Made by a program: the position numbers and the translations under genes. The notes under the pieces were generated by a model. It was not told where the DNA came from and made no database searches. It saw nothing but the letters and a program-made list of their open reading frames with translations. A stretch of 45,091 nt of DNA from an uncultured Actinomycetes bacterium. GTDB taxonomy: Bacteria; Actinomycetota; Thermoleophilia; Solirubrobacterales; Solirubrobacteraceae. This document shows, piece by piece, positions 23,601 to 32,679 of the stretch. The DNA lies in contig CALAQT010000531.1 of NCBI GenBank assembly GCA_937888775.1, forward strand, positions 1-45,091, given 5' to 3'. Each line of letters begins with the position of its first letter. The stretch's first letter is position 1.

Positions 23601-26072
23601 CAGTGCAACCCCGACCAGACGCTACCGATCTTCGCCCGCGCGCAGCACGCGGTCGTCTTCGGCGACCAGAACCAGCTGTCCAACGAGGACCTCAAGCGCT
23701 CCCTGGCCGGCGCCTCCAACAAGAGCCTGCTCGTACAGTCCGGCCTGACCGAGCTCGACCCCTCAGGCGTATTCGACCAGACCGAGAACAGCCTGCTAGG
23801 CCTTGTGTCCTTCCGAGACCAAGCGCCAATCGTGCTCAACGAGCACTTCCGCTGCCGGCCCGAGCTGGTGGCCTTCTCGAACCGGCGCTTCTACGCCGAC
23901 GGGCTGCGCGTCATGCGCGACGCCGAGGACGATCGTGGTCTGGGTCCAGCCATCGTCATCCACGAGCTACGCGGCGTGCCGCCGCTGGGCAAGAACAAGG
24001 TCAACACTTATGAGGCCCAACGGCTGGCGGAGGAGCTCTGCCGACTGCTGGAGGAGCCGGCCTACGCCGAGCTGAGCTTCGGGGTGCTGTCCCTGTTCCG
24101 CGAGCAGATCGAGCACATCGAGTCGCTCGTCGACGCGCGCGTGCCCAAGGCGGTGCGCGCGCGCCGGCGCCTGATCTGCTCGACCGTCGACGGCTTCCAG
24201 GGCGACGAGCGTGACGTGATCCTGTACTCCTGGCGCTACTCGGAGAGCCAGAGCCCGTCCATCCTGGCCTTCACCAACGGCAAGACCGGCGACCAGCGTG
24301 TCAACGTCGCACTCACCCGCGCCCGCCACCAGGCCATCCACTTCATCTCCGCGCCGATCGACAAGTTCCCCGGCTCGGGCAACGCCGGCCAGTTCCTGCA
24401 CCACGCTGCCGAGCCAGAGGAGCTGGTGGCGGTCATCGAGGCCCGGGCGCACAAGGAGCCCATCACCGACGCGCGCGCTCGGGCCGCGAAGGCGCTGCGG
24501 GACGCGCAGCTCGGCGTAGCGGAGCAGTTCGTCGCCTGCGGCGTCGGCGTCGACCTCGTCGTGCACGACCCCGCCACCTGGGCGCGCTCGGCCGTGTTCA
24601 TCGACGGGCGCATCGACACGGCGCCGCCGCCCACCGCCGACCGCCGCGTCGACGCGCAGGGTCTGCTCGAGCGCGCCGGCTGGACGGCCCAGCGGGTGCT
24701 AGCCAAGGAGGCGCTCGGCGACCCGGAGGCGCTGGTGGCAACGGTGCGCCGCGCCCTCGAGCGCTGCGGACCGCGCGTGCGCCCCGACCTCGGCGCCGAG
24801 CGGCACTTCGCGTGGGACGTCGAGCCCGAGCCCGAGGATCAGCTGTCCACCGTGATCGCGGCCGTCGCGTCGGCATCCATTGCGCGCGAGGACATGGCCG
24901 ACTACCACTGGCCCGCGCCGTCGGTGGAAGCCCGCCTCGAGGCCGGCGAGGACGTTTTCCAGTCCAACTTCGAGCGCGACCTCTACGACCGCTTGGCAGT
25001 CGACGAGGACGTGCAGGTGGTCCCGCAATGGCGCTCACGTGGCAAGTTCATCGACCTCGTCATCACCGACCGCGCTGGCCGGCGCCTGGCCATCGAGGCC
25101 GACGGCGAACAGCACCATGAGACCGTCAACGGCGAGCTCATTCCCGAGGACGTATACCGTCAGGAGCTGCTCGAGAAGGTCGGCTGGGTCTTTCACCGCA
25201 TCCGACTCAGCGAGTACCAGCGCGACCCCGAGCGTCACATCGAGGACGTGCGGCGTCACCTTGCCCAGCAGCCGGTCAACGATCGCCTGGCCGCCGAGGT
25301 CTGGGACGAGGATGACGTGTCCCTCGACGACCTGGAGGATCTCGTACCCGGCGGCGAGGCGCAGGACCTGGCCGAGCCGCGCCACGGCGCGGCCGCCTTG
25401 ATCGTCGACGACGCCCAGCCCCGCCTCAACGGGGAGGAGCCGGAGAAGCTCCCAGACGACGACTTGGCAGAGCTGGGCGTCAAGGCCACCGTCCACCTCG
25501 GCCCGTCCCCGATGCCGGACCAGTTCGAGCTGCCCGACATCGCGCCGGCCGTCGTCGAGGCGGAGGACGGTGAGCACGACGAGGACGTCATCGCGTGCCA
25601 CGAGCCGGTCGCGCTCGAGCTCGATCCGGACGGGTACGCCGGGGCGCACCTGCATGACGTCCCGCTGGCGCTGTGGCCGCAGCAGATCGCCCTCGTGGTC
25701 GCGGGCCAAGGCGGCGTGGACGAGAACGAGCTGCCACAGGCATTGGCTCAGCACTTCTCCATCGAGGTGCCGCACAACCGCCGCCGCCTACTGAGCAGCT
25801 TCGCCTGGTCGGCCAACGGCCGTCACTTCATCACCAAGGAGGGCGACCGCTGGCTGCCCGGCACCGTCGCCCCGCACCCCATCGAGCACCTTGGCAGCTG
25901 GACGATGACCGAGATCGAAGACCTCGTGCGCGAGATGCACGCCGCTGGTACCGCCGACGACGACCTCTTCGAGCAGGTGCTTGAGGTCGTGTGGCACTCC
26001 TCCGCCCGGGTGCCCAAGCCAGTCACCAAGGCGGTCGGCTCGGCGATCTACGCCGTGCGCGGACGGCGCTAA
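20646..26072 (+). CDS. Giant UPF1/DNA2-like SF1 helicase with C-terminal nuclease domain
   Basis: About 1,808 aa from GTG 20646; the frame extends to ATG 20370 but the extension looks non-coding. Walker A is VVQGPPGNGKSLTIANL (about 322-338). A long stretch (about 400-950) of Ala/Arg/Glu-rich helices suggests coiled coils splitting the helicase core. Walker B is FDVVIFDEASQCNP (near 976). GDQNQLSNED, LNEHFRCRPELVAFSN and STVDGFQGDERDVILYS follow, then motif VI (QRVNVALTRARHQ, near 1219). The domain at about 1440-1530, with ERDLYDRLAVDE, FIDLVITDRAGRRLAIEADG and EQHH, is a PD-(D/E)XK nuclease of the MTES_1575/Vsr-like type. The tail after 1680 resembles the small C-terminal domain of similar helicases (RRLLSSFAWSANGRHFITKE). 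Single-gene helicase-nucleases of this plan are repeatedly found as anti-phage proteins; that role is inferred. Confidence 0.85.
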   Translation: MTDARTHTLASAVARYHAGCLRVIGAQNVAQTDVRTAKKAAHPCDLGLLLDRECLLRHGEVTVEAPEPPTVNTPAERELYLKRLAVWERLRDLATTAAMESYAKEVIYAGPLVSGVLYERTGGSSEPVLAPLVLQTVTVEAQPDGSIVIARTDEPPRFNTSVWAKTFDKAHADQIVTLGIDAQADLAEGWDDERVAELLHGIRSVFPGLALGDLDDSLRPWPERPSPAQAAKLQPHARVLGGAALYLANKSSPYLLADLDRIAKAPDGFVHADRPLSILLSPPADEARPELEHLDIHEVVFPFPSNNPQRRVVDAVEKNRIVVVQGPPGNGKSLTIANLVAHLVAEGKRVLVCSHKEQALTVVREKLDELQLRFLYASMIGTSANTKRELQGQIQDVRGFFGRVNQHTLRSQLKEVTERRRRNGEHYQELRDDFNDRAEADQADAERLLLSIEDVAPMPADDPVISHADREEALCAVRRLDELAREHHGVWAKLCASEVASEPANGSRQALLGRFLDLQEARIHAATDSAVQDLVRQWQPIIDRDAAQLETARGAVRAVEDALRAPMVSAEDDADPARVRAFARALVANPDAHVDAAQAIVEVGEALEAARGLQGARSRLAVEVADRREQVLAYHEQLRSFVKRKAARRWLDEQALGAAGMDADQLREWAGFWGAWQKVRDVCDALSGELRLELADRYDPGAVAAHLTSVRRAVALAEGVQAARAEARETGAVRLPVEPVVAELTESALEQHAGRWEHALAALDADSAGNDLKTDPALAFTASGLRALDRAVDEERYDDARCELADLHAVLAALPALAERARLLQGPAGALTQSVAAIERAAGDDAPLPAFLGDLERAFEAQPTVARLGEIATGQSTRELATELKALRDTILVDAKQYLSLRIQERIYEGFRRPAFTASLERFRKAIATSAKRFDRIEELKNAPDFDVDVLTEVFPCWIMRPEDACRMFPLRHDIFDVVIFDEASQCNPDQTLPIFARAQHAVVFGDQNQLSNEDLKRSLAGASNKSLLVQSGLTELDPSGVFDQTENSLLGLVSFRDQAPIVLNEHFRCRPELVAFSNRRFYADGLRVMRDAEDDRGLGPAIVIHELRGVPPLGKNKVNTYEAQRLAEELCRLLEEPAYAELSFGVLSLFREQIEHIESLVDARVPKAVRARRRLICSTVDGFQGDERDVILYSWRYSESQSPSILAFTNGKTGDQRVNVALTRARHQAIHFISAPIDKFPGSGNAGQFLHHAAEPEELVAVIEARAHKEPITDARARAAKALRDAQLGVAEQFVACGVGVDLVVHDPATWARSAVFIDGRIDTAPPPTADRRVDAQGLLERAGWTAQRVLAKEALGDPEALVATVRRALERCGPRVRPDLGAERHFAWDVEPEPEDQLSTVIAAVASASIAREDMADYHWPAPSVEARLEAGEDVFQSNFERDLYDRLAVDEDVQVVPQWRSRGKFIDLVITDRAGRRLAIEADGEQHHETVNGELIPEDVYRQELLEKVGWVFHRIRLSEYQRDPERHIEDVRRHLAQQPVNDRLAAEVWDEDDVSLDDLEDLVPGGEAQDLAEPRHGAAALIVDDAQPRLNGEEPEKLPDDDLAELGVKATVHLGPSPMPDQFELPDIAPAVVEAEDGEHDEDVIACHEPVALELDPDGYAGAHLHDVPLALWPQQIALVVAGQGGVDENELPQALAQHFSIEVPHNRRRLLSSFAWSANGRHFITKEGDRWLPGTVAPHPIEHLGSWTMTEIEDLVREMHAAGTADDDLFEQVLEVVWHSSARVPKPVTKAVGSAIYAVRGRR

Positions 26073-26099
26073 GCCGCATCCAGCTCCCGCCGTCGCAGT

Positions 26100-26124
26100 C
26101 CGCCGGCCCAGGTCTTGCCGGCGG
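26100..26124 (+). terminator. Terminator hairpin after the helicase-nuclease gene
   Basis: CCGCCGGC (26100-26107) and GCCGGCGG (26117-26124) pair perfectly across a nine-base loop, 28 bases after the stop codon. There is no T-tract, which is common for terminators in high-GC actinobacteria. Confidence 0.6.
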
Positions 26125-26512
26125 CGCCCGGCGTGCGCAGATCGAGCGCCCATTGCAGCGGCGACGGCTCCGCCGACGGAGACTGTGCCGCTCTGCTGAG
26201 TCAGCTGACGTTGCCGACAACAGATCGACCTCGCCGCGCTGAGCGCGGCACCACCACGAGACGGCAAGCAACGCTACGGCGGTGGCCGCCCTAGTAGGCT
26301 GGGATGCGCCCCGCGCTGGCGGACGCTTCGACCCAAACGGCGGATGCCAAGCGCCAGTAGCTTGAACTGCTTGATCCGTTGCTCCTGCTTCCATCAAAGC
26401 GCGCGCATCTTGCGTCCGTGTCTGGGCACCCGCAATGCGCGGATTCGAAGTGCGCACGACGCTTCCCCAAGACGGGCCTGGGGAGTAACGGCTCGGTCTT
26501 CACCGCCAAGTC

Positions 26513-26537
26513 GCGTTGACTGGGAACGTGCGGATAT
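26513..26537 (+). repeat. Imperfect 25-bp direct repeat, copy 2
   Basis: The core TGACTGGGAACGTGCGGATA matches copy 1 at 20144-20168 apart from two bases. About 115 bases later comes CGAGCGAAGCGAG (26631-26643), which also has a near-identical counterpart 140 bases after copy 1 (20289-20301), so a longer region may have been duplicated. Confidence 0.7.
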
Positions 26538-26835
26538 GAGAAGCGCGGGAATAGCCCGCCTGGCTGCTGGCTTGTGTGGTGTGGGTGGTGTTCATGCGAC
26601 GGTCGTCGCAGGCGGCGGTGGGCCGGAACCCGAGCGAAGCGAGGGCGCGTCAGCGAGCCTCGAAGGGGCTTGTAGGCCCTAGGCGTCGTCTGCGATGGTC
26701 CCGGCGCGGTGAACAGCACCCGAACCTGTCCGGATCTGGGTGGCCGTCGGTTCCGCGGCCGGGTTGAGGAGCGGCGCCCGGAGGGCGGCGCGGATCAACC
26801 TGGCCGCGCGCGGGCTGTCGGATCCCTCCCCGGTG

Positions 26836-27123
26836 TCAGAGGTCGACGCTGGGTCCGATGCCTGGCAGCGGCTTGCGTCCTTCGGTCCAGCCAGCGGGAG
26901 ACGCATCGGGGTGCACGAGCCGCGGCGGCGGCGATTGGTGCCGCCCAGCCAGGTTTCCAAATCGAAGGGCAGCTTCAAGTCGTGTTTCGAACTGGCTAGC
27001 AGTTTCCAGCGAGGTCGCCACATCGACGATCTCGCATTTGGCGAATCTCAGGGCAGGCGCGTCCGCTCCGAGCAGGAGCATCAGCCAACCGAAATCGGGA
27101 TCGCGCTCGTGCTGCTCGTCCAT
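26836..27123 (-). CDS. Marginal small hypothetical protein
   Basis: A 95-aa frame from ATG 27123. The first half looks protein-like (an acidic start MDEQHERDPDFGW, then LMLLLGADAPALRFAKCEIV and a helix ETASQFETRLEAAL). The second half is Pro/Ser-rich and unconvincing. It may be the start of a broken gene. No family is recognised and no strong ribosome binding site is seen. Confidence 0.25.
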   Translation of the reverse strand: MDEQHERDPDFGWLMLLLGADAPALRFAKCEIVDVATSLETASQFETRLEAALRFGNLAGRHQSPPPRLVHPDASPAGWTEGRKPLPGIGPSVDL

Positions 27124-27462
27124 GCGACAGCGGCGCGGCCGCGCGCGATCTCGACGGTGGAAACAGCTTAGGTTCTGGCTCCTACGCCGCGAGTCGCATA
27201 GCGGCGGTTCCGGTCAAGGCTGGTGCGTTATTCCGGATTCAATTGGGCCTCGTCGACATCGGAGAAACCAGCAGGCCTCGCCCCGATAGCCCGGATAGCC
27301 CGGGTAGCCGCGAAACGGAGTTCGCTTTATGAGCCGGTACCCGACGACTGGGGATCAGTAGGTGGGGCCGCGAGGCTGCGGCATTGGACCGATGCCGTAA
27401 GGCAGGCTCGCGTGCGACGCTATTCCCGGACGGACACTGCTGACCCCTGGAGGGCGGCTGCA

Positions 27463-29224
27463 ATGGCGACGAGCACGACGGGGACTGGTCCGCGGGCCGG
27501 CGAAGCGCGGCCCGTAGACCGCGCCCGGACCGCTTGGCCCGACATGACCCTGCCGTTGGTCGTCGACGACGCGACCACACGGCGCTGGGAGGAGGCGGAC
27601 ACGCAGGGGTCGCCCGACGCCGCCTACGCGGTCGGGATGGTGCTCGCGCAGCGCGGCGACAAAGACGGAGCGCTGGTGGCATGGCGGCGGGCCGATGCAC
27701 GCGGCTCCGCGCGTGGTGCCTGTGCCGTCGGCGCGGCGTTGTGGAGCCTCGGTCGCCACGAGGCTGCCGAGGCTGCTTGGCGGCGCGGCGCCGAGCGGGG
27801 CTCAGCGGGGGCGGCCTACTCGCTGGCAGCGCTCGCCGCGACGCGCGGTGACGAAGCCGAACTCGGACCGCTCGTCGACCGTGCGCTGGCGCTCGCGCAG
27901 GCGGCTGACGAGGGAGGCTCGCCCGACGGCGCGTGCCTGGCGGCCCAACTGCTCGCGTGGAAAGGCGAGGCAGCCGCCAGCGAGGCGGCGGGCCGACGAG
28001 CGCGGGGTTGCCGTGGCGTCTTACGTCCTCTCGTATCTCGAGTACAAACGCGGTGACATGCCGGGCGCGGAGGCAGCCATTGCGCGGGCCGACGAGCGCG
28101 GCCTGGCGGCCGGGGCGTTCGCGCACGGCAACTTCCTCGGCATGGCCGGCGACCGGCCGGGTGCACAGGCCGCGTGGCGACGCGCGCGGCGGCTGGCGGT
28201 TGCCCAGGCGGACCCCGCTACGCGGGTCGCCGCCCAGCGGGCTCTTCACCCGCCGGCTGCGACGTGGCTGCGGGCACATCGCCTCCGCACGCTCCTCCTC
28301 GCGATTGGGCTAGTGACGATCGGGGTGTTCGTCGCCGTTCCGGCGGCGGTGGCGGTGCTGCTTGCGCTCGTCGCGGTTTACGCCTGGCACCGCCCGCTGG
28401 TTCCCGGCTCGCCGATGAACGCGGCGCCGATCGACAGCGGGACAGGGCTCAACATCGGCGGTCTATCTGTGTCGGGCGACGTCGGCGTCCCCATGGAGCC
28501 TTCAGATCAGGCGACGGCGGTGCGCCCGGCGTCACTTCGCGACACCGCCTACGCGCGCATGCTGCCTGTGGCGCTGGGCGGGGCTGCGATCGTCTTCGCC
28601 GCGTGGGCGGCGCGCGCCATCGACATCGACAGGATCCTGCGCGGCGGCTCCCTGGCGTACGCGCTAACCATCGTATGGCTGGTCGCCTGGGCTGCGCCGT
28701 CCGTGCTGGCTCCCCCCAGCGGCGACGAGATCGCGAGCCCGGCACCCGAGGACGAAGGCAGCATCGCGGTGGACGTCGCGATTCCCACGCCTGTGCCGTT
28801 CTCGAGTTGGACGATCCACATCGCGATCGGCGAGCCGCGGCTCATGCCGCTCGTCGACTGGGTCACCGCGCGACGGCGGGCCGACGCCGGTCGCGGCATG
28901 TGGATCCGGAAGGCACGGGGCCTGCTTTCGCTGGTGGGGTGGCTTCTCGTTGCCGCCTTCTTCGCCGCGATGGCGGTCGTGCCGGCGCACGCGGATGTGC
29001 TCCGCGCGGCCCGCGACACCGGCAGCGCGCTGATCGCGATGAGCGTCCTCGGGATCGGCGTCGGACGGTGCCTCGTGCATGCGGCCTGCGGAGTGCGCGA
29101 CGCTGGTCTCCGCGAGATCGCCGCGTCGGTCAGCTACCTCATTGCCGTCGCCGCTGTGTTCGCCGCCGCCTGGTGGCTCGGCCTGCTTGGCAGCTGGCTT
29201 GCGGTCCTCCGCTGGATCTTCTAA
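27463..29224 (+). pseudogene. Sel1/TPR-repeat membrane protein with a frameshift
   Basis: Translation from ATG 27463 (GGAGGG ribosome binding site about 10 bases upstream) gives Sel1-like or TPR-like repeats: AYAVGMVLAQRGDKDGALVA and WRRADARG, GAALWSLGRHEAAEAAWRR, then GACLAAQLLAWKGEAAASEA. Near 27985-28000 the repeat pattern jumps frame: RRADERGVAVASYVLSYLEY, MPGAEAAIARADERG and MAGDRPGAQAAWRRAR continue in the next frame. The observed sequence is short by about eight bases compared with the other repeats. The second frame then encodes a basic linker and about six membrane segments (for example LLLAIGLVTIGVFVAVPAA, LPVALGGAAIVFAAWAA, SLVGWLLVAAFFAAMAVV) to the stop at 29224. It was probably a membrane protein with cytoplasmic repeat domain. 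The break is either a real deletion or a sequencing error. Confidence 0.65.
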
Positions 29225-29400
29225 GCCGTTGGCGCACACGCTCGTCAGGCCCTGAGGCCGAACCGCTTTACGAGAGGACCGATGTGCTCGGGTCCTCGCC
29301 CTACGCGATGAGCGACCTGCCTTGCGCGGAAAGTGCGCCTCCAGGCCGGGCTGCCGGAAGTCGAGCTCAGACTGGCAAGTGGGTTGAGCGGCAACAGCGG

Positions 29401-31056
29401 TCATTCGCGCGACGAAACGGCTGCGCGCGTAGAGCGGACCCGGACGTAGTCGGCGTAGGTGGCGCCGGCGAGGCGCACCCTCTGCGCTGCGCGCGCTTGG
29501 TGGATCCCGATCCGCTGGCGAGGATCGGTGCCGGGAGCCGGGCGGCGAGTGCGAGCAGCGCGCCGTGGCGTCCCTCGGTGCTGCGCGCGATCCCGTAGCG
29601 CTTGAGCCGGCAGCGGAGCGTGTCGGCGGTGATGTGGGTTCCCGCGTGCCGGCCCGGGAACAGCCAGCCCTCGGTTCCGAGCCTCGTGCGCTGGTAGCGG
29701 AGCGCGAGCGCGATTGCGGCGAGCGGCTCCGGTAGCGGTATCGCGCCGCGGCCGAGCTGGAGCGTCGTCTGGCCGTCCTGGTCGACGCCGATTGCGGAGG
29801 TCTTCAGCGCCGCAATGTGGATGAACGGCCGGCCGTAGAGCAGCAGCACGGCGCCGGCGAACCGGTCGCGCAGCTCGATGTCCCGGTCGTGCAGCAGCCG
29901 ACCGAGGAGGGCGAACCGCTGGTCGTCTGAGAGCGATGGTCGAGTTGGGAGGCGGTCGTCCCACTCGACGTCGAGCGGCCCGGTCACGCCGGCGCGCTCT
30001 AGCCATTGCAGGAACAGCCGGATGCGCCGGCGGATCAGCGAGCCGCCGGCGACCCATTCGTCGACGAGGTCCTGGCGCAGGTCTGCGAGTTCGAGCTGCT
30101 GCTCGTGCAGCCAGCTGACGAGCTTGATCGCCTCGGTCACCTGCGATTTGGCGTACTTCAGCGGCGGGTAGCTGCTGCGGCCGCGATGCTGAGCGCTGTG
30201 CGCGAGCTTGTGCGCCACCTGCCAGAGTTGCGTAGGCGCGCACGTGCGCGCGATCCGGACCGGGAGCAATCTCGCGGACGGCCCGGGCGTGCCAGGCGAA
30301 CCGCGCGCTGTACTCGTCGCGCGGCGCGAGCACGCCCGCGTCGACCAGCGCGGCGCGGACGAACGCGACCGGATTGGGCACCGCGATCGCCGCCTCGTCA
30401 AGACCGCGATGGGAGATCTCGATCTCGCCGGCTAGCAGCCGGCGCGTGACATCGAAGCCGGGGGTGTAGAACCAGCGCAGCACCGAGGCCGGGTTCTCGG
30501 CGCCGACCAGGCTCTCGAGAAACGGCGCCAGCGCGGCTGCGACGCTCGGGTCGGCGCCGGCCGCCAGCTCGGCGACCCGCTCGCGCAAGCGGCAGCTCGG
30601 GCACAGCCCCTTGATCAGCGGCGCCGTCGATTGGCAGGCCTCGCAGGGGCGGGTCGTTCCGCCGCGTTTGCGATCACAGCTTGAGCAGATCACGCCGCCA
30701 TCGACGCGGCGATGCCTGGGTCGCAGCTCGCCGCAGTCCATGCACACCGTCGCCCGTCGCAGCCGGGTGCAGTTCTCGCACACCGGCTCCGGGCTGCTGG
30801 CGTGAAAGCACGGGCGCTCGCGCCTGCAGTCGCTGCACACTGCGAGCGGGAGCTGGTAGCAGCAGATCCCGACCGCCGGCGAGTCGTCGGTCGCCTTGCA
30901 GGCGATCCTGGCCGTCTTGCCGCACAGCCCGCACGTTCCCGGCCGCCGCGGTGCGCAGCTGACGCAGATGTCGGGTGCGCCGTCCCGGGCGCGGATCTGG
31001 ATCCGCCGGACCTTGCCGCACACCCCGCACAGTCGTTTGCCCGACGGTCGTCCCAC
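29401..31056 (-). pseudogene. Zinc-ribbon, tyrosine-recombinase-like protein with two frameshifts
   Basis: ATG 31056 opens a protein with five or more Cys-x2-Cys zinc motifs in the first 160 residues (CGVCGK, CVSC, CGLCGK, CSDC, CENC, CMDCGE, CSSC, CEAC, CPSC). A helical region follows to about residue 270 (VREIAPGPDRAHVRAYA). Near 30228-30240 the conserved reading moves to another frame (TQLWQVAHKLAHS, LRQDLVDEWVAG, then RIRLFLQWLERAG, LLLYGRPFIHIAALKTSAIG and ITADTLRCRLKRYGI). Near 29500-29530 it returns to the first frame (RIGIHQARAAQRVRLAGATY, ADYVRVR) and stops at 29401. The two shifts cancel. The second half resembles a tyrosine recombinase core without a convincing catalytic set. It is the third gene of the cassette, 12 bases after the HTH gene. 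Confidence 0.7.
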
Positions 31057-31068
31057 GGCTTCTCGTGA

Positions 31069-31389
31069 TCACCGTGCGGGTCGCTTGAGCCGCGCATGCT
31101 TGGGCTTGAGGTCCTTGGGGATCTCGCGACTGCTCGCCGGCTCCTCCTTGGCTGGCGCGGCGACGTCCGTGCGGCGGACGAGCTCGCCTGGCTGGCAGCC
31201 CAGGATCTCGCGCAAGACCATCAGCAGCCTGAGGTTCAGCCGCTCCGGCCGACCGGTCACCAGCCGGAACACCTGCGAGTCCGACAGGCGGATCCCGTGC
31301 TCGCGTAGCCGCGGAATCAGCTCGGTTGCTTTGAACATTCCGTTCTCGGCCATCAACACCCGCAGCCGCCACTCGTAATCGATCGCCAT
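31069..31389 (-). CDS. HTH (XRE-like) transcriptional regulator of recombinase cassette
   Basis: A 106-aa protein from ATG 31389. Residues about 15-70 form a Cro/C1-type helix-turn-helix: ATELIPRLREHGIRLSDSQV, FRLVTGRPERLNLRLLMVLR and EILGCQPGELVR. The C-terminal tail is Lys/Arg/Pro-rich (KPKHARLKRPAR). The start overlaps the recombinase stop as TGATG, so it was translated with the recombinase. This type of small regulator sits between a tyrosine recombinase and a zinc-ribbon protein in many actinobacteria and probably controls the cassette. It is the only intact gene of the three here. Confidence 0.8.
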   Translation of the reverse strand: MAIDYEWRLRVLMAENGMFKATELIPRLREHGIRLSDSQVFRLVTGRPERLNLRLLMVLREILGCQPGELVRRTDVAAPAKEEPASSREIPKDLKPKHARLKRPAR

Positions 31390-32528
31390 CAGCCGCCACC
31401 TCCGAGCTGCGCGAGCTGCTCGTCGATCGCGGCGCGCACCAGCCGGTCCTTGAAGTCGTCGCCGACCGACACGTAGATCGCGGTCGTCGCGGCGTGGCTG
31501 TGCCCGACCTGGTCCTGGATGAACTTCGCCGCCCACCCCAACTCCGCCAGTTGCGTCACATAGCTGTGCCGCAGACAGTGCGGCGTCAGCATCGGATCAA
31601 GCCCCGCCTCCGCCCGGATCTCGGCGAACCGCTCATTCACGTACAACAGCGACAGCCGCGTACCACGCTCGGTCACGAACACCGCCGGATGCGCCGGGCA
31701 GCCAAACGCCGGCCGGATCTCGGCCAGCTACTGCTCGACGACATCGACCGCCCACTCGAACACCGTCAGCACCGTGCGCCGCTGCGGCCCACCGCCGCGC
31801 TTGGCCTTCCCCCACCGCACGTGCACCTGCCCGAACGCTCCGAACTCGAGCAGCTTCGGATGCGGCCGAAAGTCGACCACGTCAAGCGAGGCCAACTCGC
31901 CACGCCGCAGTCCCCACGCGAACTTGACCTTGAACATCGCGTCATCCCGCCACGCCTGCAGCACCCCCTTCCGGCCCCGCGAGCGGCAGCTCTCGATCCT
32001 TACCTCGCCCGCCGCGAAGAACGCCTCCAGCTCATCGACCGTCAGCGGCCGACGCCGCGGGTCACCCTCAAACTCGTCCAGATGCGCCACCAGGTTGCGC
32101 TCGCCGAACAGCTGCCCCGGCACGTGGCCGAACTCCCGCTGACAGATCGCCGTCCACGGGTAGCGCCGGTCGCACACATACTCCGAGAACAGCTTCAACC
32201 GCAGCTGATAAGCCCGCAGCGTCGAGCGCGCCAACCGCTCCGGCCGCGACAGCAGATCCTCGAAGTACTCATCCACATGCGACGCCCGCCACTCCTACGG
32301 CCAGCAGCCCACATGCTCCCGGAAGCGGCGCACCCCAGCGTCGTTCGCGCGGATCGTCTTCGCCTTCAGATACCTGGCCGCCTGCTGACTGCGCCACCCC
32401 GACAGCATCGCCTCGAACACCGCCTGCTCCATGTGCAGCGGCCGGACCCCGGGCCCGAACACTCGCGCGAGGGCGACATCGACGTCCGCCTCCGTGTACA
32501 CGCCGTGCGGGCTCAACAAGCTCTGCAT
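31389..32528 (-). pseudogene. Tyrosine recombinase with two in-frame amber codons
   Basis: One reading frame encodes the whole recombinase from ATG 32528 to the stop at 31389, broken by TAG at 32295-32297 and at 31728-31730. The first segment has SQQAARYLKAKTIRANDAGV (core-binding domain). The second has STLRAYQLRLKLFSEYVCDR, RRPLTVDELEAFF and FKVKFAWGLRRGELASLDVV, which includes catalytic Arg box I. The third has HCLRHSYVTQLAELGW and DQVGHSHAATTAIYVSV with H-x-x-R, H and Tyr. All catalytic residues remain. From memory of this actinobacterial family, both stops fall where a Trp is usual (W-P-W-E-W and E-E-W), so each could be a TGG to TAG change. A decayed gene is the simplest reading. Confidence 0.75.
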
Positions 32529-32679
32529 CAACCGCGACTAGATCGCATCAGATGCGAGTCCGCCACCCACGGTCAGCAACGATTCCGCTCGTTGCGAGCA
32601 ATTCCGCCGCGATCACCATCGACGACCGGCGCCGATCGCTGCCAGCATGTTCGCTCGCAGCGACCGGGTCGACTCGCAT

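Larger units (their letters stand above)
26125..27462. other. Gene-poor stretch
   Basis: About 1.3 kb between the helicase-nuclease and the Sel1-type gene. Apart from the second copy of the direct repeat (26513-26537) and one marginal small frame on the minus strand (26836-27123), I see no supported gene. The many short frames on both strands lack family marks. The stretch probably contains degraded sequence. Confidence 0.45.
29401..32528 (-). mobile_element. Decayed recombinase-HTH-zinc ribbon cassette
   Basis: Three genes in a row on the minus strand: tyrosine recombinase, small HTH protein and a zinc-ribbon recombinase-like protein. The same order is known to me from many actinobacterial genomes. 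The recombinase has two in-frame stops and the last gene two frameshifts, so the cassette is probably inactive. No terminal repeats were identified. Confidence 0.6.

Noticed and set aside
27239..28279. A 346-codon minus-strand frame opposite the Sel1-type gene
   Set aside because: Extremely Arg/Pro-rich antisense frame; the plus strand shows regular Sel1-like repeats and membrane helices.
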